In this document: positions 8,193 to 17,105 of the stretch, one piece after another
How positions within the stretch are numbered: the first letter of the stretch is position 1
Layout: each line of letters starts with the position of its first letter
NCBI GenBank assembly: GCA_003427395.1
Contig: BFEA01000020.1
Span: forward strand, 2,410,337-2,433,531
Direction: 5' to 3'
Source: Chara braunii
Lineage: Eukaryota > Streptophyta > Charophyceae > Charales > Characeae
Length of the DNA stretch: 23,195 nt
Program-made: the position numbers and the translations under genes
Notes under the pieces: model-generated
Told to the model about the DNA's origin: nothing
Database searches by the model: none
Seen by the model: the letters and a program-made list of their open reading frames with translations, nothing else

Positions 8193-8460
8193 ACAAAACA
8201 ATTTTCAAATTAAGAATTAGACATATGCGATGACTTTTTAGATTTGTATATCCAAAAGGATTTTCGGATCTGATTCCCAAATCACGGTATGAGAATCGTG
8301 GGAAATTAGTTAGGAGATGAAATTATGAAACACAATCGAATTATAGTTGATATGCGATATCAGGAGATGTAGTTAGGAAAACACACTCGAATTTATGCGA
8401 CTGATATCAGGGGTAGGATGTAGAACAATCGAGATTCAGTTGAAAGTTTGAAAACTCTGC
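8193..8460. repeat. Degenerate AT-rich repeats
   Basis: TAGTTAGGA / ACACAATCGAATT and GATATCAGG-type motifs recur at about 8310-8420 with irregular spacing of about 45-60 bp, as if an older tandem array had decayed. No gene is seen. Confidence 0.5.
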
Positions 8461-8630
8461 ATTAGATTCATCGTCCTTGGATAAGCATCAAGGATTACAA
8501 TATGCAAACTTAGGAATCAAAATAGAGAAGACGAATTCAGAAATTCTGAATTAGATCATCATCATTTGATGAGCATCAAGGGTTACGACATACGAACTTA
8601 GGAATCAAAAGAGAGAGGACAAGCAGGCAA
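8461..8630. repeat. 89-bp tandem duplication
   Basis: Units start at 8461 and 8550 with ATTAGAT. They share GAGCATCAAGG/AAGCATCAAGG and ACTTAGGAATCAAAA. Confidence 0.85.
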
Positions 8631-9430
8631 TACAAAATCAATCAAAACAGAAACCCTGAGATCGTGTCGACGCACAAACCTTCATCATCCGCAGCAAACT
8701 TCACTTGAGATGGCGATGTCGTCCTTCCCCCTTGAAGCATTATTCTCAATGAAGAGTCCTTCGAAAAACTCCCTCTACCTTCCTTTCATCCACCTACCAT
8801 CACTCAAGCCGACCCCCACCACCTTTGGGAGGGGAACATCAAGCGTCCCTTCATCTGCCGGTTGTAACAGCCCCAGTTGCCGACCACCGAGTCGACGCCA
8901 GCAACAAGGTATCAATGACCATCCACAACCCTACAAATTACTGGATGGTGTGGTAACGCCTCGTCGAGCCCGTCGACGAGTTACCACAGGAGATTCAAGC
9001 CCTCAACAAAACCCTTTGTCTACCACTTCACGCAGTATGGATGAAGGAGAGTGGAGGGGACTAAGCTACTAATCGTGAACCCTCATGTGACATCGTCGCC
9101 AACCTCTCCTCACATGGCACCATCACCAACATCTTCATACAAACAACCTTTAAGCATCCTCGTCACCATCCTTCATGTTGTCCTCCATGCGTCCCAAACT
9201 ACTCAACCGTCTCACGTCCCCCCCCCCGATATTGCGGCGCGCCGCCGCACTGCACCTCCCTCACGTCGTTGCTGCTGCCTCGCGTCGCTCAGTCCGTCTG
9301 CATAGGTGGGGCGCAACGCTCTTGACCGCGCTGCGCCCCCCCTGCTCAGCCCTCCCATTAAGACTGTTTGCCCAGGTCCAGCATCCCTTAACTGTTACAA
9401 TTTATCACCGCTGGTTGACACTAAGTGCGC
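8631..9430. other. Unassigned C-rich sequence with one strong hairpin
   Basis: A 120-codon plus-strand frame (8710-9072) begins at a reasonable ATG but has no recognisable domain. Further C-rich frames follow to about 9500. At 8950-8987, GTGGTAA and CTCGTCGA pair with TCGACGAG and TTACCAC (15 bp, 3-base bulge, 5-base loop). No promoter or gene is proposed. Confidence 0.4.
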
Positions 9431-9431
9431 C

Positions 9432-9506
9432 ACAGGCGGTTGTGGGGCTCGAACCCGTAATCTCCTGAATGCCACTTGCATGCCTAACCAACAGAGCTAG
9501 GATGTT
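9432..9506 (-). pseudogene. tRNA-like sequence (tRNA pseudogene or SINE head)
   Basis: On the minus strand, TAGCTCTGTTGG (9488-9499) matches the A box at all but one informative position. GGGTTCGAGCCCC (9444-9456) is a full B box and T-arm, at normal tRNA spacing of about 31 bases. The acceptor ends do not pair and no clean anticodon stem forms, so a functional tRNA is unlikely. No poly(A) tail is visible downstream, so assignment to a SINE is unproven. Confidence 0.6.
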
Positions 9507-9578
9507 GGCAAAATGTTTGGTCTTTGTGTTAGTCAGACCCCCAACAACGGTGTCACCCCATCCTTGACCACCATGGTT

Positions 9579-9590
9579 GGGGGGGGGGGG
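9579..9590. repeat. Poly(G) run of 12 bases
   Basis: Uninterrupted G homopolymer within an otherwise unassigned segment (9507-9737). Confidence 0.9.
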
Positions 9591-9737
9591 CAACATGCAT
9601 CCCCTCCGATGACTGGAGGGAGACAACAAAGCTATGTTCGCACGGGTCACCTGTATAAGCCTTAGGAGTAGTGGTAGGTAGGTAGTAAAGGTGAATTGAA
9701 AGAATTTGAAAGATGATTAAAGATTTGAGAGAAGAAT

Positions 9738-10127
9738 GTAGCGCAGTTAAAAAAAAGAAAAAAAAAAGTTTGATTTATTTGTGGGCTGCCTCTCCAACCA
9801 CCAACTTGCCCTGTTGTGCCCCTGGGGGCTCTGAACATTTCTGCAGACCCCTGTCAGTGAGGGGTGCGACTTTCCAGCGTGCCCCTGTGGTTATTGGTGG
9901 CACTCACGGCTGTTCCCCTGGCCTTGGGAGGAGAGCTACCGGGGCATACTGGAAATTTGGAACCGATACCGGTAGGGGCATATTGAACATATTTCAGGCC
10001 CAAAGGACTCCGGGGGTCTTTTGGAGACTTCAATCGTTGTCAGAGGGGCGCAACAAGATAAGTTGGTCGTCAGTGGGGCACCCCACAAATAAATCGAACT
10101 TCCAGCGGCATATCGAAAAATTTCCCT
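9738..10127 (-). mobile_element. 30-bp-phased foldback element, copy A
   Basis: About 390 bp that aligns, in opposite orientation, along its whole length to 12403-12786, at roughly 75-80% identity by eye. Conserved internal landmarks are GGTGGCACTC, GAGCTACC(G/A)GGGCATACTG, GAACATATTTCA and ACTTCAATCGT. GCCCCT-type blocks at about 9787, 9817 and 9847, and GGGGC blocks at about 10045, 10075 and 10105, lie 30 bases apart and mirror each other. An open frame (9713-10309) crosses it but carries no domain, so I call a non-coding MITE-like element. Confidence 0.7.
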
Positions 10128-10554
10128 TGTTTTATCTCGACTCTTTTCCTATCCATACTTCCTCCAGGAGAAACGTCACCTACTCCAACCCCAACACCTA
10201 CTATTTCATTCCCTCCTCCACCTCCCTATCCGGCGTTACTTACCTATACTTTTTCCAGTCGTATGCTTACTCCGCGTTATTCCCTAGCTTGTTTGCTTTT
10301 CTTTTATGATTTTGTTGTTTCTCTTTTTCTTTCCCTCTAAGATCAGGATTTCCTTTTTGTTTCCAACTCACACCAATTCCCTGCTGCTCTATGTGCTTGT
10401 ACTTGCAGCCTACGATCAAGATATGGATGCAGTTTTAGAGTGACTGAGCGGGGAACTCTTGGAACTACTAGCAGCGACGCCACCTGGTGCAGCGAAGGTG
10501 CAATAAGAGGCGGTGGGAACACTACCGGTCAGGTGGTAAGTGAGAACTGGTGAA
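10128..10554 (+). other. Pyrimidine-rich stretch and exon-like segment
   Basis: A long pyrimidine-rich stretch ends in TTGTACTTGCAG (AG at 10407-10408), a good 3' splice-site match. At 10536-10541 GTAAGT matches a 5' splice site. The 127 bases between them are open in one frame. This arrangement looks like an internal exon, but the peptide is not recognised and no neighbouring exons were found. It is probably chance or a remnant of a lost gene or transposon. Confidence 0.2.
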
Positions 10555-11877
10555 GAGCAAACTTGAGTTGTTCGAACTTCCCATTGTGAGCAATAAACTA
10601 CGAAGATCTAAGGGAGCCGGGGTGGGAAATCCGTCATGGCAACTCAGACTCTTTACAGTGTGTTTGGAAAGCCAACATGAGAGAATAGCGCTGATGGAGA
10701 TGAGGGAATCTCATGACTCTGTCTCGTCTCTCGGGGCTTTAACAGTAGATTTAATCTCGTGGATTACATTTTTTTTTGTGCTGATAAAGTTTTCAAAAAA
10801 TGCATTCTTCGACATCCACTCACAATAACCCGATAAGGTAATATCACTACTACGGGTAGTGCCAATATGGAGGAAGTGTGAGTGTCACCGTTAGTGGTCG
10901 GAACGCTACTTGCTTGTAGGTAACATATGTAGGGTAGGAATCAAACTTGAACTATATCCACGGTGATCTTGGTTCATTGAATGTTATTGCCATTAAAGAT
11001 CCAAGGGTGCGTGGTGAAACCCGTCTAGGCGGTTTAGGCTTCCTCGAGTTTACAAATCTGTACTTGCTCTCTATCTATAAGATTTTGAAGCGAAGCTGGG
11101 TAAGACTCCCAGACAGGGGCATTGTGTAGGGACTGTGCCGAGCACATCGGTCTCACATAGGGACCCTCTCGGGCGAGTTACGCAGGATATTGACATTCGT
11201 TGATGCAAAGCGATTCAAGAGCAGTGTCACAACGACTGAGTGCATTAGCTATACGTCTCACGAGTTCCTATACAGCATAAGACCTCGCGAGTACAACTTA
11301 CCTCCACCTGGGAAGTTGTTCCATCTCTAGGTGGGGTTACCCCCGTCGAGCTACTGGTCCACGCATGATAGCTTTTACATGCGGTCGCAGAGGTAGATCA
11401 ACCGGGGGTGTTTCTCGTTTATTGTAGCATAGAGAGTACGATGGGCTAACGCCCAAATTGCACTCACACGCGAACCGACACTTGTGGCGCTGATCTCCCA
11501 AACGTGACCATAAGTCGGTCGACTAAAATGACCAGTCTAACCCCGTGCTTCTCTCTTTTAGTAATCTTAAACTCGCACACAACTCGCGCTTAATCTCTTT
11601 CTGTCGTTCCTCTCATAACTGTTTCAGTATTGGACAATCAAGTGTGGCTTACGAGGCTTAGCATAAGTAATGCAACAACGCTAGCATGATTATGACAATT
11701 AATCATGTGTAAGAACATGAGCGCTCAACATGGCAGCGTACTATGTGGTTTTCATGACCATGCAACACTCAATGGTTTCGAGGGTCGCATTCGACACTCA
11801 AGTATCAATTGACACGCGTACTGAGGGGTTAACCTCTTAGTATCGAATAATCGCAGATATGATTGCGCGCTCCCGAA
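10555..11877. other. Unassigned sequence
   Basis: I find no gene, RNA or convincing repeat. Short frames (10550-10828, 10947-11129, 11752-11973) have no recognisable content. The tract 11280-11560 has irregular GC-rich sequence that could be an old LTR, but I found no matching partner or primer-binding site. Confidence 0.4.
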
Positions 11878-11903
11878 GCAAATATCCTTAGAAGGGTATT
11901 TGC
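11878..11903. repeat. 26-bp near-perfect palindrome, family member 2
   Basis: Arms GCAAATA..CCTT and AAGGGTATTTGC face each other. Its right half continues TCATG, similar to the related palindromes at 887-916 and 21596-21621. Confidence 0.75.
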
Positions 11904-12402
11904 TCATGTTTTTACATGGCTCATAGAGTGCGACCTTAATACTGAAAAGAAACCCTGATGTGGTAACCTTCATCGCCTGTCACTTTTCGACCATTGAGGC
12001 CGAGACGTGTGAGTGAGGAAATTTTGTTTAGCATGCACGCATGAAATGCTGACGCACGCTAGGATTGTTACTAGTTTGCTAGTATTAGTAATAATATCCC
12101 AAGTCCGCGAAGGTCAAGGGGTCAATTAGAATAAATTACTCCGACCACGCATGTTGAAGGGGCGGTCAAAATAAATTTACTGGGTCCGTTGAGGACGACA
12201 ACATACGTGTAAATTTAAGGGTTATCTCACCGATATGACGAGGGTTCGATGACATGGTTAAATTGATATAAGCTCCGACCATAAGGCCGAGGTAATTCAG
12301 AAGTACGGTTGTCAGACCGAGTAAAAAATGTTGTAGGTGTTCACAGAATGCAGGTTTAAAACCCATGCCTCTCTACGAACAAAAAAGAACAAAAAACAAA
12401 AA
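11904..12402. other. Unassigned sequence
   Basis: No gene is seen. A weak internal duplication lies at about 12117-12185 (AGGGGTCAATTAGAATAAATT / AGGGGCGGTCAAAATAAATT) and an isolated B-box-like GGGTTCGATGA at about 12242, without an A box. Confidence 0.4.
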
Positions 12403-12786
12403 GGAAAATCTTTGAAATGCCCCTCTGACTTCCATTTATTTACGATATGCCCCTCTAAAGGCCGAATTACCCTGTAGTGCCCCTCAGTTGACGATTGAAG
12501 TTTTCGAAAAAACCCGTGGCGTCGTTTAGGCTTGAAATATGTCCAATATGCTCCTATTGGTACTGATTCTAAATTTTCAGTATGCCCTGGTAGCTCCCTT
12601 CCCAGGGCCAAGGGAGCAGCTGCGAGTGCCACCAACGACCACAGGGGCATGCTGAAAAGTTGCAGCTCTCATTGAAAGGGGCCGGCAGAAAACTTCAGAG
12701 GCCCCAGAGGCACGACAGGGTAAGTCGGCCGTCAGAGGGGCATACCGCAAATAAATGGAAGTCGGAGGGGCATTTAAAAAATTTGC
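12403..12786 (+). mobile_element. 30-bp-phased foldback element, copy B
   Basis: The left 80 bases (12403-12485) and the right 80 bases (about 12700-12786) are reverse complements at about 85% identity, forming long terminal inverted repeats. In the left arm GCCCCT blocks begin at 12419, 12449 and 12479. In the right arm AGGGGC (or AGAGGC) blocks lie at 12706, 12736 and 12766. The spacing is exactly 30 bases in both arms. The middle matches copy A. Flanks are A-rich on both sides, so a target duplication cannot be judged. No protein is encoded; MITE or foldback class is inferred. Confidence 0.8.
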
Positions 12787-12884
12787 AAAAAAAAAAATGG
12801 AAACAACATCCGCCTTTCCTTAGACCCGTCGACGACGTTTTAGCAACATTTTAATTAGGAGCTGTTACTTTTTCATCTGAAGGA

Positions 12885-12946
12885 GGGGCTAGCCCGATAG
12901 GTTATTTAATTTGAGTTTCATCCAACAGATTTTGAGATCGAGGCTT
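12885..12946 (-). repeat. Dispersed SINE-like repeat 'S', copy 1
   Basis: GGGGCTAGCC, ATAGGTTAT and GAGATCGAGGCT are arranged as at 22265-22327, with about 70% similarity. On the minus strand the better copy has TGATAGCTCAATGATATAAC, reminiscent of a tRNA D-arm, so a tRNA-derived SINE head is possible. Confidence 0.5.
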
Positions 12947-13541
12947 ACTAATCGCTGGGTTGGTAGTCCTCTCTTATGAAGATAGCTTGGCTGAGTCGGT
13001 GGTAGGGTCCAGTCTCAAACCTATGCTCTAGAGCCCTAGCATGACAGATGGTATGCCGTGAGAAGTTACGAGTTAGATTTCGTACTTTCTTTTTTCGAAT
13101 TGTCAATTCATTTCCCTCTTTCCTTTTTTTTTTTTTTTTTTTTCACATGCCCTTATGAAAATTGCTAAGTTCCGAGGCAGATTCGTGAAAAATGGGAAAC
13201 TTGCTAAATGCCTTTGACGACAATCCAACCATCTCTGTTTGGTTCTCGGCTCCAGACACTTGGCAGTACAAGGAAGTTAAAAGTTAGATCTAGTGAGGGC
13301 GACTGGAACGCGTTGTTACCAGACTAAGTAAGTCAACCCTAATTCTCCATCAACAACGATGGTTTCTCGGGGGAGCATCAACCTTCTGTAGTGTCTCAAA
13401 AACCTTCTATAGTGTCCCAAAACCGATAGTAGAACTCGAGTAGGAGTCATAGCTACTGGGGTTACGTCCCATAATAAAAGTTTCCAGATTTATTGGAAAC
13501 AAGGCGAGGTTTTGTTGCCCTGTCGCGAGACTCGTTGAGAG
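12947..13541. other. Unassigned sequence with T-run
   Basis: A perfect A-box pattern TGGCTGAGTCGG lies at 12988-12999, but a B-box-like motif follows after only 11 bases, too close for a tRNA. A T-run at 13124-13143 is followed by ATGCCCTT (13148) and ATGCCTTT (13208), 60 bases apart. These could be a remnant of the 30-bp-phased family. Confidence 0.4.
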
Positions 13542-13799
13542 ATGTTTCAGTGTCAACAGGCAATGGCGATTCCAAATTTTAGATTATGGGATAGTTCTTT
13601 CCACTTTTACCCAATGCTCTTACTCCTTCCTCTGCTTCTTTGCTTCTTTTTGATTCTATCGTGTGAGACAGTATTAGTAGTCCTCTTGACTTTCCTCTTT
13701 AAGAAGCGGTCATCCACTCTCCTTCACTTAGAAGCCATTGCTTTACCGCCAGTTTCACGAAAGGAAGCTACAACGCCCATAGGGAAAGATCATTTCTGA
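13542..13799 (+). CDS. Small hydrophobic open frame, doubtful
   Basis: 85 codons with a strongly hydrophobic segment at about residues 24-52 (runs of Leu, Phe and Val), followed by a basic KK(R) and a polar tail. It would be a single-pass membrane protein if real. The DNA is pyrimidine-rich, which gives Leu/Phe/Ser by composition alone, and it lies directly upstream of the LINE ORF1, so it may be LINE 5' leader. No family is recognised. Confidence 0.12.
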   Translation: MFQCQQAMAIPNFRLWDSSFHFYPMLLLLPLLLCFFLILSCETVLVVLLTFLFKKRSSTLLHLEAIALPPVSRKEATTPIGKDHF

Positions 13800-14005
13800 T
13801 GGAAGCTTTCCGATTTCAGTTTCTCCCCTTCGCATTCCTCTGCATAATGTTCCTTCCCCCTCTCCTCTCTACTTTTTTTTTTTTTTTTGAATTATCAATA
13901 CCAACGACAATAGTTGGGTTCTAAAAGTTCCCTCCTCAAGAAACACTCTCTTGCCGGGGAGCAGAGCACCTTCAGTTTCCCCTTTACTCTAGAAAGGGAA
14001 ATCGA

Positions 14006-14368
14006 ATGGAGGAAGAGGTAGCTGCACCAGACCCAGGGTCGGCGACAGACATTGACGCAACTGAAGAGCAACGCATCCAAGTACTCTTGCAGCAATGTTT
14101 TATCCAGGGGAACATCCCTGACCTGGACCATTATCTTGCGGCCGATACCGAGGAGGACAACATTTTCAGAGGGAGAGTGAAAAACTTGGGGAACAATGAC
14201 AAAGTGCATTTTGTCTGTAATTTGAAGGATGAACACTTACGTCGGAAACTAAAAAGATTAGGGTGTGGTTCCACTCACATAGAGGAAAGGTCTATGATTA
14301 CGTACATTGCAATATCGATAATCTATAGAGGCAAAGGAGGCTATGATGGGGAGGAAATCGAAGATTAA
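14006..14368 (+). pseudogene. LINE ORF1, N-terminal part
   Basis: A 120-codon frame beginning MEEEVAAPDP, acidic at the N-terminus and more basic around residues 70-90 (LRRKLKRLGCG). It directly precedes, in another frame, the zinc-knuckle segment at 14415-15143. Plant L1 ORF1 proteins have an N-terminal DUF4283-like region followed by a CCHC knuckle, and the size and position fit. I cannot confirm the DUF4283 fold by eye. The ORF stops at 14366-14368, and a frameshift between 14340 and 14415 would be needed to connect both parts. ORF1 proteins bind RNA and form the LINE ribonucleoprotein particle. Confidence 0.55.
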
Positions 14369-14414
14369 TTTTACCTTGAACAGACAAAAGTACAACGTAG
14401 TAATTCAATCCTAG

Positions 14415-15143
14415 TTGCCTAAGAGCGAATGGAAAATAAAGAGAGAGAAGGAAAGAACAAAAGATTACTGGGTCATAGCGGATAGGTTCCCATTATACTC
14501 GCTTTCTTTCATTCGTACCATGGTGAAAAAGTCAATTGGTCCCATCATTAAGGAGTACGATCCGGTGGATGATGCGTCGATGCCCCATCTAGTAGATGTC
14601 AAATTTGGCATAAACAAACGATTCAAATATAGATTCAAACTCATTCTAACACTCAAAGTTGGGCTCGATACTTTATCCGCAAACCTCGTAGATAGTAATA
14701 CGCCGTGGTGTAGGACCTGCAGATGGTACCACCATCACACCACGAATTGTCCGGAAAAGAAGGAGGGTTTCCAAGAAAGAAGCTGGAAGAAATCAGTCCG
14801 TTCATCTCACCCGAGATCGGAGGATGGAGGGCGTTCGAATGCTCAGTTCCAGCAAGGTGAGGTTTGTAGGTCCAAACGTTCGCCAGAAACCACTTCAGGC
14901 CCATGTCCAAGAGGTGACAGTCCTAAGCAGGATCTGACGGATGGAGGGTCCCACGGGGTCACCCAAACATCTGGAGAAGGCATCACTGAGGCGAGGAAAT
15001 TGGGCCCAATAGGCCAGGGTTCTGCGTCCGTCCAGGCTGCGGCTCCGCATGAGTTTGTTGTCTGGGGAATTCCGAACCACGAGATCAGGTTGTCAGCAGG
15101 CTTGGTGCCCGTGGGTTCGGCGCCTCCAACTTTGGTTCCCTAG
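14415..15143 (+). pseudogene. LINE ORF1, zinc-knuckle part
   Basis: A 242-codon frame. Residues about 30-90 contain IGPIIKEYDPVDDAS and HLVDVKFGINKRFK, followed by CRTCRWYHHHTTNC, a CX2CX4HX4C zinc knuckle (Cys-Cys-His-Cys) near residues 98-111. In plant LINE ORF1 and DUF4283 proteins the same order is seen, an 'iG.....D' segment, a beta-strand segment and then a C..C....H....C knuckle. The C-terminal 130 residues are Ser/Gly/Gln-rich and disordered. The knuckle binds nucleic acid in this family. The true start is upstream in another frame; the ATG at 14415 is not supported. Confidence 0.75.
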
Positions 15144-15769
15144 GCCTCCGTTCCCACATTGGGAATCAGAAGACCAATGGGACCCGAAATTGGAGCCCAT
15201 TCCCAACGAACTATAGCCAATGCACTTGGGGAACAAGGTTCTGGAAGGGGACAGTCGGCACGTGCGACCACCTCAACGGCGGCTGGTTCAACAACCTTGG
15301 ACAGAGGGACAATATCCAGTTCCACCTCCCTGGAGAAACGAACAGCGGCCCAATCGAGTTTGACTTGGATGCTAACAACCCCCTTCCCTCTCCCATCGAG
15401 AGGGAGAGGGAGCAATGTGGGGAAGAGCGGGAATATGAGAAGGAAAGGTAACACTGTCATCAACATTTTCATTCAGTCTTCACCCAGATCGCCAAGGATG
15501 GGAGTGACTTCGATGGAAGGCAACTTACAAGTATCACCAACAAAATACACCAGACGAGTCATCAACAGGCATCAAAGGTATCCTCCATGATCCATACCTT
15601 TGAGCAAGGGCTTCAGCAGGAGGCCTCGTTCTCTCAAGGAATGACCGATCAGCAACACTCATCACAGACAGCTACATTTCCGCCCAGACCTATCCCGATG
15701 GCTACTATATCAAGGAAACAACATGCACAAGAGGTAATCTTTGCTATTTTTTTTTCTGTCATATTATAA
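15144..15769 (+). pseudogene. LINE ORF1 C-terminal low-complexity tail, decayed
   Basis: Plus-strand frames at 15159-15590 and 15587-15769 follow the knuckle ORF in shifted frames. They are Ser/Thr/Gly/Gln-rich without a fold, as is common in the tail of plant ORF1 proteins. I read them as the frameshifted continuation, but low complexity makes this weak. Confidence 0.4.
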
Positions 15770-16092
15770 TGAGAGAAGAAGCTCTCTCCGCTGAATGGTT
15801 GACATTACCCAACCAGCAGGGCCCGTTGCGGCTACCTGTCTGGGAACTGGACGATATCCATTTCTCTGGCACTGCTCATAAGCTGGTAGAGGATTACCTT
15901 GTTGGCAGATATAAGACCAGACAGATAGGGGGTTATAGCATGCTACGCCTGGGACCATTTCCGGGCAGTGCAGTGAAGATGTTTTTTTTATGTATCTTCT
16001 TGATAAATGCACGACCATGGCTGACCCCACAGATAGGGAATATCGACTGCGGTCTGCATTGGGCAACTGATAAAGGTCACAGACGAGATTAG
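15769..16092 (+). CDS. Unidentified short open frame between LINE ORF1 and ORF2
   Basis: 107 codons beginning MREEALSAEWLTLPNQQGPL. The first half looks protein-like, with mixed charged and hydrophobic residues and VWELDDIHF. The second half contains a hydrophobic stretch, MFFLCIFLI. It overlaps a minus-strand frame of 100 codons. I do not recognise either. It may be part of ORF1, a spacer, or an older insertion. Confidence 0.2.
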   Translation: MREEALSAEWLTLPNQQGPLRLPVWELDDIHFSGTAHKLVEDYLVGRYKTRQIGGYSMLRLGPFPGSAVKMFFLCIFLINARPWLTPQIGNIDCGLHWATDKGHRRD

Positions 16093-16171
16093 AGGAGATG
16101 AACTGTCACAGTTAACAACGATTTCATCAAAATGGATATTTTCTATTTTTTGAACGAAATAAAAATGGACT

Positions 16172-16290
16172 ATTTTTTTTATTTTTTATTTTTTTAAAGA
16201 AAAAAGCTCCAGTCTATTCGTGGGGAGCAGCACGTGCTGGGAACCGGGTCCAGCGCCCCATATGAAAGTTTACATAGGATTGTGAAAATT
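16172..16290 (-). mobile_element. Dispersed retroposon-like repeat 'R', copy 2
   Basis: T-rich run (16172-16196), then AGCTCC..GTCTATTCGTGGGG, CAGCACGTGCTGGG, AACCGGGTCCAGCGCCCC and CATATG. The GTCTATT(C/G)(G)TGGGGAGCAGCAC segment is shared with copy 3, and CATATG..AAA..TTACAT is shared with copy 1. The hairpin element follows immediately. Confidence 0.65.
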
Positions 16291-16295
16291 GAGAT

Positions 16296-16462
16296 AAATT
16301 GGCCCAATTGAGGTCGAAATTTTTAGCCTTTGAGGGTACGGCGTTCTTAAGACGCCATACCTCCTGGATTCCAGCGACGTCCATATACATCCAGGGGGTG
16401 GGGCGTTTTAAGAACGCTGTACCCCCCAAAGCTAAAAATTTTGACCTCAATCTGACCAATTT
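16296..16462. mobile_element. 167-bp foldback/hairpin element with 74-base arms
   Basis: 16296-16369 and 16389-16462 are imperfect reverse complements at roughly 80-85%, with a 19-base loop. Arms begin AAATTGG and end CCAATTT; weaker pairing extends about 15-20 bases further out on both sides. The left arm holds a nested palindrome, GGCGTTCTTAAGACGCC (16340-16356), and the right arm its diverged counterpart. No protein is encoded. It resembles a MITE, and its RNA would fold like a plant long-hairpin small-RNA precursor. Confidence 0.8.
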
Positions 16463-16960
16463 AGTCGGGTTTCAATTTCGTTTAAAAAATAAAAAATGCC
16501 AATTTTGACGAAGTCGTTGTTAATTGAATGGCCATTTGACAGCAAACAAAAATTGCTTCTCAAGTTTCCTCCTTGATTCCATCATGACAACCTATGGGTC
16601 CAGGGATGGTCTAGGTGGCGAGAACAGGTCAGCTATGGTTGACGTTGGTTAGGATGGCATTGTCTCTGAGATGTAATGTACTGGTACAGGGAGGGCTAGG
16701 AGTTGTTCCAGGATTAGGAGACCAGAATTGCTGATATAGCATAGTCTTTTATATTTTTCTATTCTAATCGTCATCATCTTTAGCATCATCATCATTAGTA
16801 TGATTATCTCACAGTTTACACAGAAATTCATCATCATCATCATCATCATCATATGAGGGAAGCTGAGCCCGGTTCTCAGCATGTTCTGTTCGGTCACTCC
16901 GGGTAGACTGTGAGGACCCCGGCCTCAATCTTCCTATTGGTAATATCAGCCTTGGGCACT
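16463..16960. other. Unassigned sequence with (TCA)8
   Basis: Contains a (TCA)8 microsatellite at 16828-16852 and looser CATCAT repeats at 16769-16796, which produce the Met-rich minus-strand frame. The segment at 16902-16926 repeats 6015-6040. No gene is seen. Confidence 0.5.
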
Positions 16961-16967
16961 GGGCCTG

Positions 16968-16999
<32 letters not shown>

Positions 17000-17104
17000 T
17001 ATTTTAAAAAGGAAACCTTGGAAATAGACCTTGCAATGGACATGAACACTATTGCTATGGGCAACCAGGTGCCAATCCAGTGAGGGGCGACCAGTGAGGG
17101 CCTG
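16961..17104 (-). mobile_element. Poly(T)-ended retroposon insert with 7-bp target-site duplication
   Basis: GGGCCTG occurs at 16961-16967 and again at 17098-17104. Between the copies lies a 130-bp insert that starts with 27 T (16968-16994). This is the structure left by LINE-mediated insertion of a poly(A)-tailed RNA on the minus strand. It sits only a few bases upstream of the ORF2 start. The insert body is short and not recognised. Confidence 0.6.
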
Positions 17105-17105
17105 A

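Noticed and set aside
9713-10309. 198-codon plus-strand open frame
   Set aside because: It lies across foldback copy A, whose homologous copy B does not keep the frame, so it is not a conserved protein.
11280-11560. Possible LTR by general appearance
   Set aside because: No paired copy, primer-binding site or TG...CA boundary could be identified.
12312-12650. 112-codon minus-strand open frame with a repeat-like peptide
   Set aside because: It is a translation of foldback copy B and its flank.
12988-13021. A perfect A-box match followed by a B-box-like motif
   Set aside because: Only 11 bases separate them, too few for a tRNA or normal SINE head.
16649-16897. Met-rich minus-strand open frame
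   Set aside because: Caused by TCA/CAT trinucleotide repeats.
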